Position numbers and translations under genes: made by a program. From Anthostomella pinea (taxonomy: Eukaryota; Ascomycota; Sordariomycetes; Xylariales; Xylariaceae): a stretch of DNA of 64,000 nucleotides. The DNA lies in the NCBI GenBank assembly GCA_963556695.1, contig CAUWAG010000020.1, forward strand, positions 1,178,001 through 1,242,000. The letters are read 5' to 3'. The notes beneath the pieces were generated by a model. The model was not told where the DNA came from, did no database searches, and saw nothing but the letters and a program-made list of their open reading frames with translations. Below, piece by piece: positions 13,101 through 24,372 of the stretch. Position 1 is the stretch's first letter. Every line of letters begins with the position of its first letter.

Positions 13101-14198
13101 CTGCGTCCCTTCAGACATGCAGATAACTTAGACGATCGAGCAATCACAAACCCAGATCCGGTTCTCTGCCAGGCTCACCGCATGAGCGAGCTTGTGGTGG
13201 TCCATGCCGCTCGCCTATTTTCACCTGGCTTCTAGCCTTCTAGCCTGCTACCTAGAGGCTTCTAGCCTCTAGATGAGGGAGATTGCCGGTCTAAGGTGAG
13301 ACCACCACTTTTTTCGTTATTATTAGCTTAGGTAGGTAGGTAGTTACTTGCTGTCCTGCATAACATTAGGGGGCTGGCTGACTTGGCGGACGGACCGCGC
13401 TTCTCGAGCGTTACACAACAGGGACTACATTAGGCACTGGACTTTCGTGAAATATTGGCAATTTGGCAAGTCTCTACCTTATGCGAAGGAAAGTATCGAA
13501 CGGCAAAACAAGGAAACGAATACGCTGATACACACCACTAGACTACAGTCCACCAGCGACTGCAGATAGAAGGAGGTGAACTTTGACCTAGCTACGGTAG
13601 GTACCCTACCTACCTACCTACTGGCCAACCAAGGCCGACGAAGCGCACATACATGTTTTATCCATCGACCGCCACAGGCATTCCGGCACCCGGACCAGTG
13701 TCCGGGCATATCATTCGCAGTGCTAGTCAATCCCCTTCAAGCCAAGCCCAGTCATGCCCGTCCGTCACGGAAGCTTCGAGGAGGCGTCTGGTTGCCGAGG
13801 CGGGCCGGCGGCGGCGCCGTGAAATTGGGGCCGAGCAGCAATCGGTGCCGTGCTTTCTGACGACCTTGCTGACCCACGCCCGCTTGGACGGCGGGCGTGT
13901 GGATGGAGGGATGGCATGAGGCGCGGACGGTGTTACGGGGGTTAGGTATGGCTTTTTTGAACGTTTTGAGATTTATTGGATTCGGAGACATCTGTCTGAT
14001 ATCGAACCACGACCGCCCCTATATCTGCCAAAAAAGTGTGGCAACCGCTACAGTGCTCGCTTTCGTCCTTGCGCAATCCCTTTGCCATAACACCAAAAAC
14101 AGAGCTGCCTACACTCTTCCACGCGTCCCATGGGTAACCAGTCCACCCCCTAACTTGACTTAACCACCGCCCCTTTCCTCCCACACCCACCCACCCCG

Positions 14199-14849
14199 CT
14201 AAGCAGCCGGCGGCGGCAGCGTCTCAAAACCCTCCGCGCCCCCCACAACATCACCAATCCAGTCGGCGCGGCTGCGGCAGAAGAACTCGACCTGGGGCTT
14301 GAGGCCGGCCCCAGCCGTGTCGCCGTCGATGATGCCGAGCGGCACGACGACGAAGTCGGCGTCGCGGCCGGTGCGCGCGCCCTTGACGGGGCTGCCGCAG
14401 GTCCCGCAGAAGTATCGCAGGAGCACCCTGCCGGACTCGGGGGTCGTGTCGGTGAACGTCTTCATGACGGATGGCGAGGAGGGGGTGTAGGTTACTTGCT
14501 GTTTGGGGTGGTTAGTGTGAGGGTTCTTCAGGGGGTGGGTGCGTGGGAGACTGTGAGACTGGGGAGGCATGATGGGTAGGGGCATATGTCAAACCATGGG
14601 GAAGAGCTTGAGGTATGTCATGGGGGAACGCGGGCTGTGTCAGGGGATACTGCAACGGGCAATGGACTGGAAGGGGTCTCTTCTTACATCCGTCTTGTAC
14701 ACGGCGAGCGAGGCGAAGATACCGCCCGAGAACTTCTGGCACGAACTGCAATGGCATAGGTTCGTCCGGAACGGCTCGCCCTCCATGCGGACCTTGATGC
14801 TGCCGCAGAGGCAGGAGCCATTCCTCACAGTTGGCGTGCTGCCCGACAT
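14199..14849 (-). CDS. GFA/CENP-V domain protein (Mss4-like zinc-binding fold)
   Basis: Two exons (14849-14688 and 14498-14199) join across a 189-bp intron (GTAAGA donor, CACTAAC branch, ACAG acceptor) to give 153 residues. The protein has the GFA (glutathione-dependent formaldehyde-activating) zinc-ligand pattern: an N-terminal CLCGSI, then CHCSSCQKFSGG, and after the splice FCGTCGSPV. The surrounding VYKTD and YFCGTCGSP are typical of small stand-alone fungal GFA proteins of about 130-160 residues. These are predicted carbon-sulfur lyase-like enzymes of mostly unknown substrate; real formaldehyde activation is unproven for most. The fold is clear, the substrate is not. Confidence 0.9.
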
Positions 14850-15773
14850 GGTGATCTCGGTGCTGTCTCGAGGTAAGGTAGATGGGTAGGTAGGTAAGTG
14901 AGCGTATATGGTTAAAGTCGGGCTGAGGCGAAGGAGTTGATGGTGCGGATGAGATGAGAGACGAAGAGAAGCCAGAGAATGAGCAGATGCAACAGATCTT
15001 ATAAGTACTTTCTATCCATAATGACATCAATCAATACACAAGTTCGATCTATATATAATTGCCTACCTACGCAGTCGTGGTGAAAACGCTGAGTCAATCA
15101 CCGGCACCGAGTTTCCCCGTACATTGGATTGTTGAGGGTCCCGGTGAGGCTGTGAGGGTGGTTTGATTGATGATGATTAATCGTGAATTGTCGGCGGAGG
15201 GTTGCCGACCCGTACCAACTTGGCACAGCCCCGGGGAGTTATGGGTCCATGCTAATGACGAGACGAGCATGGATCCGATCTGCTCGTAAATCGACGACGA
15301 GTCGGAGGTTTTCTTTTACGGTGGTTTGTTGGGATTGGGAATGAGAATGAGATCGCGCAGGCGGGCTGAATCCCCGACCGAGTTCCGGCATTCGAACAAC
15401 CTGACCCCCGGCCATGCGGGTCGGGTCAACTTCATCGCCTTGTAGGACTTCGTACCACATCGCCCACGTCGAAACAACAGAGGACTGGGTTGATATCAGT
15501 GCAATTCATCGCGTAGTACCTATCCACTCTGCCCTGAGTATGGTATCTAGGTAGGTAATAAGTTTCGGGGTATCATCTATCCATCGTCCTATTTCAGGTA
15601 CGATCGTTCCCCTCTGCAAGGGCGAATAAGTATCCGAGCTGGTCAAGCCTCATCATAACCTCGTGAAAACCCCCTGTGCAGTAACGCAGCTATGCCCTCG
15701 AATTTATCGAAAACCCTGCAAAAGCGCATGCAAATACTTGGCTATTTAGTCAGTCCGTCGCTCGTCAGTCAGT
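14850..15773. other. Intergenic region with no recognisable gene
   Basis: This holds the promoter of the GFA gene and the 3' end of the large low-complexity gene. A short minus ORF at 15239-15460 has no domain. Confidence 0.6.
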
Positions 15774-18517
15774 CTACATGCTAACGTCCTCGTCGTCGGC
15801 ATCGTAGACACCATCGAGTCCATTAGACAGCGCAGCATCCCCACCACCCTTCTTCGCAGCGGCGCGCGTGGTAGCCATCCAGAATCCACTGTTGGCCTTG
15901 GCCCTCGGGACCGTGGGAGCCTTCTGCTTCGCCTTCTGCTTCTTCTGCTTAGGTGCTTGAGCTTTGGCACTCGTCGGCTTCGCCTCCGGCTTGGGCTTCG
16001 CCGGAGTCTGCTGCTGAGACTGCGCAGCACCTTTCGCCTTGCTGTGCCCCCGTCGGTGCTTCTTCTTCTTATTGGCAGGTCCCTTGGGGATGTCGTCGTC
16101 GTCCTCTTCGTCCTTGGCGATGCGGAAGTCGCCGTCAGGATCATCGCCTCTCTTGCGCTTCTTTGAACCGCCGCCGCGGGGGTTTCGGCCACCGCGGGAT
16201 GATCCACGTCCACGGCTGCTACCTCTGCCCCGACCGCTACCACGAGGGCGTCCACGTCCACGACCAGTTCCACGCTGTACGGTGTTGCTGGTATTGCTGA
16301 TCGCTAGCTGCTTCAGCTCGGTCTCTGGCTGCGGAGCCTGTGTCTCATCACCCGAGTCTTCCTCATCCGAGCTGTCGGACCTCAAATCTGAAGAGGAGGA
16401 TGACTCCTGCTGGAGGCCTGAGAAGAAAAGTGTCCCGTGTGCCGCCGCCATGTCGGGCATGTTCCTCCAGTGCTGAGGGGACTGTGGTTCGAGTCCGGAC
16501 AGTGTGGCGGACGTGGGCACGGATCTGGGTTGGGGCAGCGTGGCGGACGTTGGTGCGGAGTCGAATTCGGGCATCGTCGCGGATGTAGGCGCAGATTCGA
16601 TGTCGGGCATCGCGGCCTCCGCATTCTCATCCGCATCCTCGTTCGCGTTCGCATCCGCATAGGAAGCTGCGTCAGCTGCGTCCATGGCGTCCATCTTGTC
16701 AAAGAAAGCAAATCTCCTCTCACGATTGCGGATCCGGGTGGCATCCGACTCTACCTCGTCGCTACTGACGTGGTCCGCATCCCCATTCACGTTCGCATCC
16801 GCGGAGTCAGCTGCGTCATCTGCGTCCATCAGGTTGTCAAAGAAATCATTCCTGCGATCACGCCTGCGCTTCCGGGCGGCATGCGAGCTTTCGTCGTCGC
16901 CACCGGCGTCGTCTGTGGGCTCGACTGGGGGCGTGGACCTGGGCAGACGCTGCCAGACAAACCTGCCCTCGGCGTTCTTGACGAAGATGCCGGGCGAGCG
17001 CCGTGCATCATATACGAGCTTGCCATCGGGGCCAACGACAAGTTCGCCGGGCGTGGTAGGCGTCCAATCCGATGGGCGGCCGGGTGCCTCCGGAGCGGTG
17101 ACGGTAGTCGCGACGGTCTGTTCAGCCGCTGCCGCACGGAGGGCCGTCTCATAAGCCGGCACAATGTGGCCCCATCCGTCTTGGATCTGGAATCCCGGGG
17201 TGTAGGTGGAGGCCGTCTGCTGCTGGAACCATTGTTGCGTCTGGTCGTGAGAGGTTTTGGCAGGAGAGCTGTTGGCAGGAGAGATGTCACCTTCATCATC
17301 CGCTTGCTCCGCTTCTTCCACCTCGTGCTGCGTCTCGGGCTTGACGTAAGGCTCCAACTGGGCCCGGCGCGGCAGTTGTCGATGAACCACCTCGGCGTCC
17401 GCCTCGTCATCAGCTTGCTCCGCTTCCTCCACCGCGTGCTGCGCCTCGGGCTTGCGATAGGGTGGGAGTAAAGGCAGCGGCAGGTGTCCACGAGGCACCT
17501 TGGCGTCCGCCCCATCGCCTTCATGATCAGCTTGTTCGGCCTCTTCAGCTCTGGGTCCACCCGCGGGCTCGAGATGGATCCCCAGCTGGGCGTCCAGCTC
17601 TCGCTGGTGTTGTAATCTGGCGAGAGTCTGCTCACGGCACAGTCGTTTGTACTTCTTGGTATTGTACCGATGCAGTCTCCGTTTGAACTTGCTGCTCCTC
17701 TTGACGCGTTTCTTGTAATCCGCGCGCACATTGAGGACGATGGAGAGGTCGTGCTCGTTGTCGATGCCGTGGTCGCCGACCTTGGGCTGCCAGACTTCGC
17801 AGCTGTGCATCGGGTCCGCGTCGTAGTTGTAGTCGCTGTCGTCGCCGGTCCAGCGGCCCTCGTACATCTGGTACTTGACTGTAATACATGTGGTCAGTAA
17901 CTAGTTGTCTTTTTATGAGGTTTGAGAGATTGAGTGGGGTTTTAGGTTCCCGAGGGAAGAGCTCCTTGGGTTTTCATGAGTGCTTCATATGAAGAGGGGT
18001 GCTACTTACTGAAATCGTCATGATGTCCGTCCTCCTCAGAGTCGTAAAACGGGTGACGGTACGAGTGCCACTCCTCGTTGGACGAGTACATGCTGTGAAG
18101 GCAGTTGAGGAATCGCTTGCGGCGCTGCTCGGCGCTGACCCCGGACTCGATCCATTCGTACGTCTCGTTAGGTTGCTCCTTTTGAGTCTGCTCCTCCGAT
18201 TTGGAATTCTCTACGAGCGGCGCGAATACCATTGGGTTCTCTTCATTGACTGTATCATCCTCATCGATGGGTTCCTCATCTTCGTCGTCTTCGACTGGCG
18301 CATTCTTCTTCGCCTGACCGCGCTCCCAGAGGGTTCCGACTGGGTCGAGAGCGATGGTACGGTTGGGGGAGTCGGGCTTTGCCTTCTCGAAGCCGCGATT
18401 GACGATCTTGATGGTCAACTTCTTCTTGGGCAGCGTGGCAGGTGGCGTGGGCTGCTGCATTGCATCGGTGAATTTGACTCGCTTCTGAGGCGTTGCGAGA
18501 TCCGAAGTGGCCTCCAT
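15774..18517 (-). CDS. Large acidic/basic low-complexity protein, probably nuclear, function unknown
   Basis: Two exons (18517-18010 and 17878-15774) flank a 131-bp intron (GTAAGT donor, TTACAG acceptor) and give about 870 residues. I do not recognise a family. The N-terminal part contains KRVKFTD and LTIKIVNRG, acidic runs, and a more ordered block (RKRFLNCLHSMYSS, EEWHSYRHPFYDSEED, then KYQMYEGRW). This is followed by a basic segment (YKKRVKRSSKFKRRLHRYNTKK). The middle repeats HEVEEAEQADDEGD-like units and alanine/aspartate-rich units of the ADANANEDAD type around two RERRF/RRNDFFD motifs, plus SAPTSAT repeats. The C-terminal third is Gly-Arg rich (GRGRGRPRGSGRGRGS, AT-hook-like) and lysine-rich (KKRKRGDD, NKKKKHRRGH). 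A nuclear, nucleic-acid or chromatin-binding role is inference from composition. Confidence 0.82.
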
Positions 18518-20200
18518 GATTGCTGATGAGAACTGATGGTAGGCAATTGGATCTCGTCAAGTATTGTTTGGTAATGAATCGAGAATGTAAGGTAAGGTAG
18601 ATGGAGATGGTGAAGGGACTGGGTAGGCCTCAGGTTCTGGTACGAAGGTGAAGCTTGTGGTTGGGGAAGGTAGGAACGAATTGATTGACTTGCGCGCAGA
18701 AATCAGATGCAGTAAAGAGGAGGTTCCTTGCTCTGTATGACAGAGGCAGGAATCGCGAATACTTGGTACGCTCCAGGATCGGTGTTGCAGTGAAGCTTGG
18801 TCGATCGTGAAGGAACGCAGTTTGGTGGAAGAATGTGGGTGAGTTGACAAGTGTGGGAGAGAGAAAAGATTGACAATTCCGCGCTCGAGTGGATGTAGGA
18901 AACGAATCTGCTGCTGAAGAGTTTGTGCCTGAGGAAGAAGAGTTGTGATTGCTAAAAACTGGTGTGTGGGTGGCTGGGGAGTTGGGTGAGGGTGAACAAT
19001 GTGTGCACCTCAGGCACTTATTGTATCTGGTAGAACCTGCAGTCCAATACACAGACGGCTGATCACTCGTCACTAGAGGAATGATATCTAGGTGATGGTA
19101 ACCAGAGTACTTCGTCCCATCTGTCGAGGTAACAATCTGAGGGGCCCCCAATCTGCCACTTCGCCCTTCACCCACGTGCCTTTCCTATTGCACTATTTGA
19201 CAACGATCGACTCTCGCAGTGGCTCGTTTGCAAACCATGCCCGGGGCGCTCCAACTCTCCATTGACACGGGCAGGAATACTTGTCGAAGTTGATGTGCGC
19301 TACCTACTGGTTCCTGTGGTTGGAGTACTGCGAAGAAACTATGCGCACTGGACCATTGACCTATTCACCAAGCAAAATACTTTCATGCGGGTTCCTACAC
19401 AGCCCTGCCGCGTCATCACCATGGTCTGCACTGACTTGGCTGTATCATGTCTGACTGACGTTCAAGTTCCTGCGTTTGCCTACCTCATGAGCTTCAAGGC
19501 CGTCGCCGCGTGCACGCGTCGACAATCTCGCCCTACCCAATGGTTTCCAACAACCTTTGCAGAATCACATTGGCCAACCCCAACATTCATGCCTCTCCCC
19601 CTTCAAATGGTTCTCTCCGTATCTGCCCGGGTTGCTCGGAAAGGAGTCCAAGATAGCAAAGTGATCTACCACGACAAGATACCCCCCCTTCCCCTATCCC
19701 TCCGATATTCTGGATAACGTTACTGTTTGCGCAGATCATAATCTTGTGCATTGCGTACTTCAGTTCATTCACCCTTGATTAGGGAAGTAAACACGACGTT
19801 GCGAGGAACAAGCCACCGAGACAATTACAAACACATGTGAGCAGTCCACCACCCGTACGACCTTTGCAACCTATCGCCTCGACTTGGGTCAAGGAAGGCC
19901 AAGTCGAGAAAGCGCTCCCCACGAGACTCCCAACATGTACTCAGGAAAGCTTTGGACTTTTCTCCGTCATGGTGCACATTCCTACACGCATGGATCCAAA
20001 CCTGGACACAGCCTAGGGGTAAAACAAACGGCTTCAAGAAGCACTGCTCGATATTCATATAATCACAACGCTAAGATAGACCCATGTCCGATAAATCCAA
20101 GGTACGTATGTTCTTCTGGGCACTTAGCTTCAGGCCACTCTGCTGCAGACGCTTTACGGCGTTTGATCCGAAGTGACAATAAGATAGCATTAGGTACATC
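18518..20200. other. Intergenic region, no confident gene
   Basis: This contains the leader of the large low-complexity gene (Ser/Thr-rich ORF shadows at 18557-19175, minus). A 151-codon plus ORF at 19262-19717 has no domain I can name and no clear coding signature, so I do not call it a gene. Confidence 0.5.
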
Positions 20201-21240
20201 TCACAAGCGACCCCTCTGCGTCCGATTTCCAGACTCGTCGAACTCGATTTTCCTCCCAGTACCCAGGCTCTCCTGCAGCGCACACCCGACTCTAACGGCA
20301 TTGACCGCACCCTCCAGCTAGGTACATACCTTAGGCGGGGTTGTGTCGTCCAAGCAGCACGCCGTGAACTCGTTGGCCTCCGTGATGAACGCCTCCTTGA
20401 ACCTCCCATAGTAGTCAGGCGGAATCTCTCTCCTGATGCCCGTCGACTCGTACATATTCACCCGGTTCAGCATGGACTGAGTGTTGACGGCGATCTTGCC
20501 TTCCCTGCCGATGATCTTTGTTGTGTCCCCCTGTCCCGCTGCCATCATGCGGGAGCAATACAGCTGTGCGATCTTGCCCCCTACATATAAGCCTTACGTT
20601 AGCCACAATGCCGTGCAATCAACTCTGATAGAACTCAACAACGGCAACCGCGTTATCTCTATCATTATGCTTCCGCAGATCCCGCTGCACAGCCGTGATA
20701 CCCACAGCGGACACGGTATTGACCTCGCCGTCTTCGCCAAAGAAACAGAACGCAAGATCAATATCTTGGATAGAGCAATCGACGAATATGTCGCAACTGA
20801 ACTCCGCGAACGCCACGAGAAATACCGAAGGGTCGTGCTTGTCAGAGGTCTACGGGCGGAACACGGATGGCGTCTCGATCAACCCGTTGGCCATTCGTCG
20901 GTGGGCGTCCCGGTACGAGGTGTCGAATCGCCCCGGGGAAACCGCAGATGACGTTCTGCTTTGGATGCTTCTTTTGCGAGTTTCGGTAGGCTATGCGGAC
21001 GGACTGTGACTGTTAGGCAGCCAGCAAGCGGTTCGGAAGCCGGTGAGTTGCGGTTAGATATGACACGACTTTCAATGGTAGTACTGTGCGGCTCCTCGCA
21101 GTGGACGTGGAGCCCCTTCTCGATCGCCCTGATGACCTGCTCTGCGTGGACTGTCATAGCACTGGATACAACCACAGCTTGCAGATTGCTCTCGCTGTTG
21201 AGCATGTCCCGGTAGTCGAGGTACGTCCGTGCTCCGGGGA
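20201..21240 (-). pseudogene. Gfo/Idh/MocA-family NAD(P)-dependent dehydrogenase, decayed
   Basis: Fragments in changing frames match an inositol-2-dehydrogenase-like fungal oxidoreductase. In order: YLDYRDMLNSESNLQAVVVSSA and VHAEQVIRAIEKGLHV (Rossmann part), NVICGF, then after a frame change near the CCCCGGGG run (20931-20938) RFDTSYRDAHRRMANGLIETPSVF. An in-frame TAG follows at 20850-20852 (CAG would fit). The same frame continues with DPSVFLVAFAEFS, IFVDCSIQDIDLAF, a probable intron at about 20580-20640, then YCSRMMAAGQGDTTKIIG, NMYESTGIRREIPPDYYGRF, and a second in-frame TAG at 20318-20320, after which AVRVGCALQESL completes the family C-terminus. Three lesions make this a pseudogene. 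I could not trace the first ~50 residues (the NAD-binding glycine loop). Confidence 0.8.
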
Positions 21241-21741
21241 ACTTACGACTTGTCGTTCACAGCAACCACGACGTCCAGCACGCAGTAGTGCTACCTACCC
21301 CTTTCGCATGAGCCTCAGCTCCAAGGGGTGATGGGTGGGTCTGAACGCTCCCAGCTTCTGATTATCGCCGGCTCCTCCTCAATCGAGTAACGTTACAGCA
21401 CTATGTTGTCTTTGCTTGGCCGGCGACAATCTCCAGTACGATATTGGGCGAAGCTGAAGCATGCCACCAGGCTGCTAGAAGTATGTACTACTTACTGCCT
21501 ACCTGCTTGAGGTGTAGACTGCCTGCCTATATATATATATATCCTGCATAGCCGCTGTGAACTTGGTGCAGCGCATGATCTCAGGGGCGAATAATTCAGG
21601 TGCTGCAGGGCATGTTCTCAAGGGCGAACACCTCAGGTGCTGCTGCAGGTCGAGTCCCCTAGCAACCACACCCGCAGGCCATATGTACTGTAAAATCAGC
21701 TCAATCTTTCACCGACGCTCTGTACCAACGTCAACCCTTAA

Positions 21742-21822
21742 AGCCTCTTGGTATAGTGGTATGAGACAAAATCCCCTGGGTTTTTCGTATGAATCAGGTT
21801 CGATTCCGGGACGTGCTGGCAT
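21742..21822 (+). other. tRNA-like sequence with A and B boxes (pseudo-tRNA or SINE head)
   Basis: An A-box-like TGGTATAGTGG (21749-21759) is followed 48 bases later by a B box GGTTCGATTCC (21797-21807), the right spacing for an internal RNA polymerase III promoter. A partial anticodon arm can be drawn (AAAAT paired with GTTTT), but position 33 is not U. The acceptor stem does not pair, and the T stem has a mismatch. It is therefore not a working tRNA; a decayed tRNA or the tRNA-derived head of a SINE is more likely. Confidence 0.5.
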
Positions 21823-22055
21823 GCAAGTGGATAGGGCTTCGCTCGGGTCAAGGCACGTTACCGTCCAATAGGGGTCGGATTGGAGATTGAGCTTTTTGTA
21901 GTATTGCTTTCCTTTTACATTTTAGCTTGATTGTTTGATAGTTCTTTTCTTTTTGCTCCCAGCAGATCTAGCTCCTGGCTGTATCTTTGTTTTGGGTATT
22001 TAGCTCACGACCCCGAGCACCGCAACCTTTTTGCCCGGGTGGTTTGCAGGACGTT

Positions 22056-22240
22056 TTAGAACTCGACCTTGGCGACGATGCACATGTACTCGGTCTGCAC
22101 TTGGTCGTCAGAAGCGGGCAGGCCGCGCAGCTTGGTCAAGCTGATCAGGCACTCCTCGCGGCCGACGAGCGCGAGCCAGCGGGACGGGAAGGGGAAGAAG
22201 GGGACGCCGACACCGGGGCCAGGAGGGTGGCACAAACCAT
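22056..22240 (-). other. Possible C-terminal coding remnant, family unknown
   Basis: One minus frame reads as plausible protein: VGVPFFPFPSRWLALVGREE, then CLISLTKLRGL and a TEYMCIVAKVEF ending before a stop at 22056. It does not connect upstream to a recognisable gene; the minus ORF at 22491-22778 may or may not be part of it. I cannot assign a family. Confidence 0.25.
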
Positions 22241-23275
22241 CTGTAAGCCCAGGAGCAGGTGGAAGTAGAGCTCAGAGGGGGTGTGTCGGGTCGCAAAAGT
22301 AATCCACTGTTCGTTGTCTCAGCCAGCATTTTGTCTTTGGTGGAGCAACTCACCAGTCTGGTCTGGATATCTAGGTATGCATCAAGCACGGCCACAAGTG
22401 TCTTTCCCAGGAGATCCAGGCTAGGCCTAGCCAGCGTTCTCGATCCTAACCTGGATACGCCTAGCGTCGAGGATGTTGGCTATCTTTCCCTCAGGATACG
22501 AGATCTTCGAAGCCACGTCGTGTCGGTCTACCGAAGGCGGCTTTAGGTATTCTGGTAGACTGAGCAAAGCCGCTTCTCCTCGCAGCTATCATTTCTAACT
22601 GGCTATTCAGACCGTCTGTGAGATCTCCGTGGTTGTTATTTTCGATATCGGTGCCATCATCTAGACCGCCGCGGATAAAATACCGTGTTCTGGTTGCGGG
22701 GCGTGCGATCGCTGGTCTTGGTGTCGGCACGTTAGCCATGGTGAGCTCCTCCTCCCGAGATCCACTCATCGCAACCAACAGCTGACGAACGAATCAGAAT
22801 GCACCCCTGTCCATCTCAGAAATCGCGTGGCGAACCTTCGAGGAACGCCTTTCGCGCTAGAGAGTATCTCTATAGTCTCGGGTGTCGTAATCGCATTCGT
22901 AGGTTTTACTACTACTTTCCAGCTATACCCGTAATGAGAGTCTGGATTGGATCCCGGCGATGTCCGCACACTACCAAAAGGGGGTCTGCCAGGAAATCAT
23001 ACTGCCTTGGCCCCAACCTGGATCCATGTTGGCAGTCGACGTTCGATGGGCCGGCATAGCTTGTGACCGAGGCGACCTCGCTCCGCTCCAAGAGGCGCCC
23101 ATCAGTAGAGCCAGTGCACTGCACACTCTCCAGTTTCCCAGACCCGCAATACAACAAGGCAAGAAGCTCAGAGAACAGCGTAAAACAAGGTGTATTGAAA
23201 ACCCTATCCCATCAGCGAAGCATCTCAGAACCAAAAAGACCCCAAACATGACTCAATCATTAAAATATGTCTACC

Positions 23276-23736
23276 TCACGAAGCAGCGGCCTTCACCCTT
23301 GCGACAACGTCCAGCAGGCGCGCCTCCAGGTCTGCGGTGACCCCCTTGGGGTAGTAGCTGGACTGCGGGTGTTCCCTCGGCAGGAGAGGGTCTTCGTAAT
23401 CTCCTACACTCTCATCACTTGATCAGCATTCTATGTTCGCTGTCCCTTACACCACGGATGAACAGGTCATCAGCAGCATGGGTGTTAGGCTAAAAAGGGG
23501 AATGATGGGCACACACGTATGTTGAACTTCTGATCCAACAGTCTGCTCTTCGCAATGTCGTACTCTTCCCTGTACTTCTTGTCGTTCCAGCCCGCGCCCC
23601 CAGCCTTGGATCCGCCCGCGGCCATGGAGTCCGGAGTGCCGGTCTGGGCTGCCTCGCTGAAAGATTGGCTTGGTGTGTGAAGCGGGCCGAGGCGCTCTGC
23701 GAACTGTCGTGACGGGCCGGAGTTACTGGGGTGCAT
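23276..23736 (-). CDS. Small conserved-looking hypothetical protein (115 aa)
   Basis: Two exons, 23736-23517 and 23403-23276, join across a 113-bp intron (GTGTGT donor, GTAG acceptor) to give 115 residues. The exon lengths add up to a whole number of codons. The protein starts MHPSNSGPSRQFAERLGPL, has a Ser/Gly-rich middle, then a charged segment WNDKKYREEYDIAKSRLLDQ that looks helical. After the splice comes YEDPLLPREHPQSSYYPKG and a final amphipathic helix (DLEARLLDVVARVKAA). I do not recognise the family; no signal peptide or membrane segment is seen. It is transcribed divergently from the SUZ-domain gene. Confidence 0.65.
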
Positions 23737-24372
23737 GGTAATGTGATTGATGGCCTGAGAGATGGAAGGCCTGGGAGATATCTGGGCTACAGGAATGCTG
23801 TATGGTTGGTGAGATTATAGCCTTGACATTTGTTGTTTAGCCAAGCTCACTTACTGCGAATCGTACAGTGGTGATCGGGAAAGGGATCGAATGTTGTTTT
23901 TACAGAAGACAGCAACCAATTCAGTTGAGAGTGTATTGGCCAATATTGAAGCAGAGTTGAAATAACCAAAAGAGTCGGAAGCAGTATGTACACTTAACCT
24001 GGTTTGACAGTGTGTCGTTGTTTCCCACGTCGATGGAGGTTATGATGCTAGAGAGGACGTAGTGAAGTGAGGGCCCGTGCGGTGAGAGAGGCGCTACTTG
24101 CAAGACCGTCAGCCTCAACCCCGCTAAAGCAATCCAGGGGTGAATTGTTAATCGTTAATCGTTCCCGCAGACCAAAATCTCCGAAAACGCGTGAGCCTCT
24201 CTCCCAGGGCCACTTCAACCTTCAATGTTCTCGTGACTTCGTTCCGCACTTCGTCCCACCCTTCGTTACCCTCCCAGCACACGTACCAACAGCGATAAAA
24301 GCATACAATCTGACCACAATTGTCTATCCATTCACGCATTCTATACAGGCGGGGAAAGAACAACCAAGCAAA
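23737..24372. other. Divergent promoter region
   Basis: This 636-bp stretch lies between two genes reading away from each other: the 115-residue protein on minus and the SUZ-domain protein on plus. No other gene is seen. A plus ORF running in from 24067 is only the in-frame leader of the SUZ gene. Confidence 0.6.

Larger units (their letters stand above)
7669..14198. other. 6.5-kb gene-free region upstream of sch9
   Basis: I find no convincing gene in this stretch. Long overlapping ORFs at 8177-9075 and 9521-10043 (minus) come from low-complexity sequence (Thr/Pro/Met, Ser and His repeats) and lack domains. The region nearest sch9 is pyrimidine-rich when read toward the gene and is probably its promoter and leader. 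Short minisatellites lie at 8750-8804 and 10133-10190, with TAGG/CCTA tracts near 13330 and 13590. An ORF of 188 codons at 11814-12380 (minus) has hydrophobic patches but no recognisable family. A long regulatory upstream region is plausible for a growth-control kinase, but that is inference. Confidence 0.55.
21241..23275. other. Gene-poor region with decayed sequence
   Basis: No intact gene is seen. The stretch holds a TA microsatellite (about 21529-21542), a tRNA-like sequence (21742-21822), a possible coding remnant (22056-22240, minus), and several short ORFs without domains. It looks like accessory, decaying DNA next to the dehydrogenase pseudogene. Confidence 0.5.

Noticed and set aside
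16437..17471. 344-codon plus ORF
   Set aside because: It lies entirely antisense to the large low-complexity gene and mirrors its repeats.
19262..19717. 151-codon plus ORF
   Set aside because: No domain, no coding-like pattern or consistent splice context; lies in a probable promoter region.
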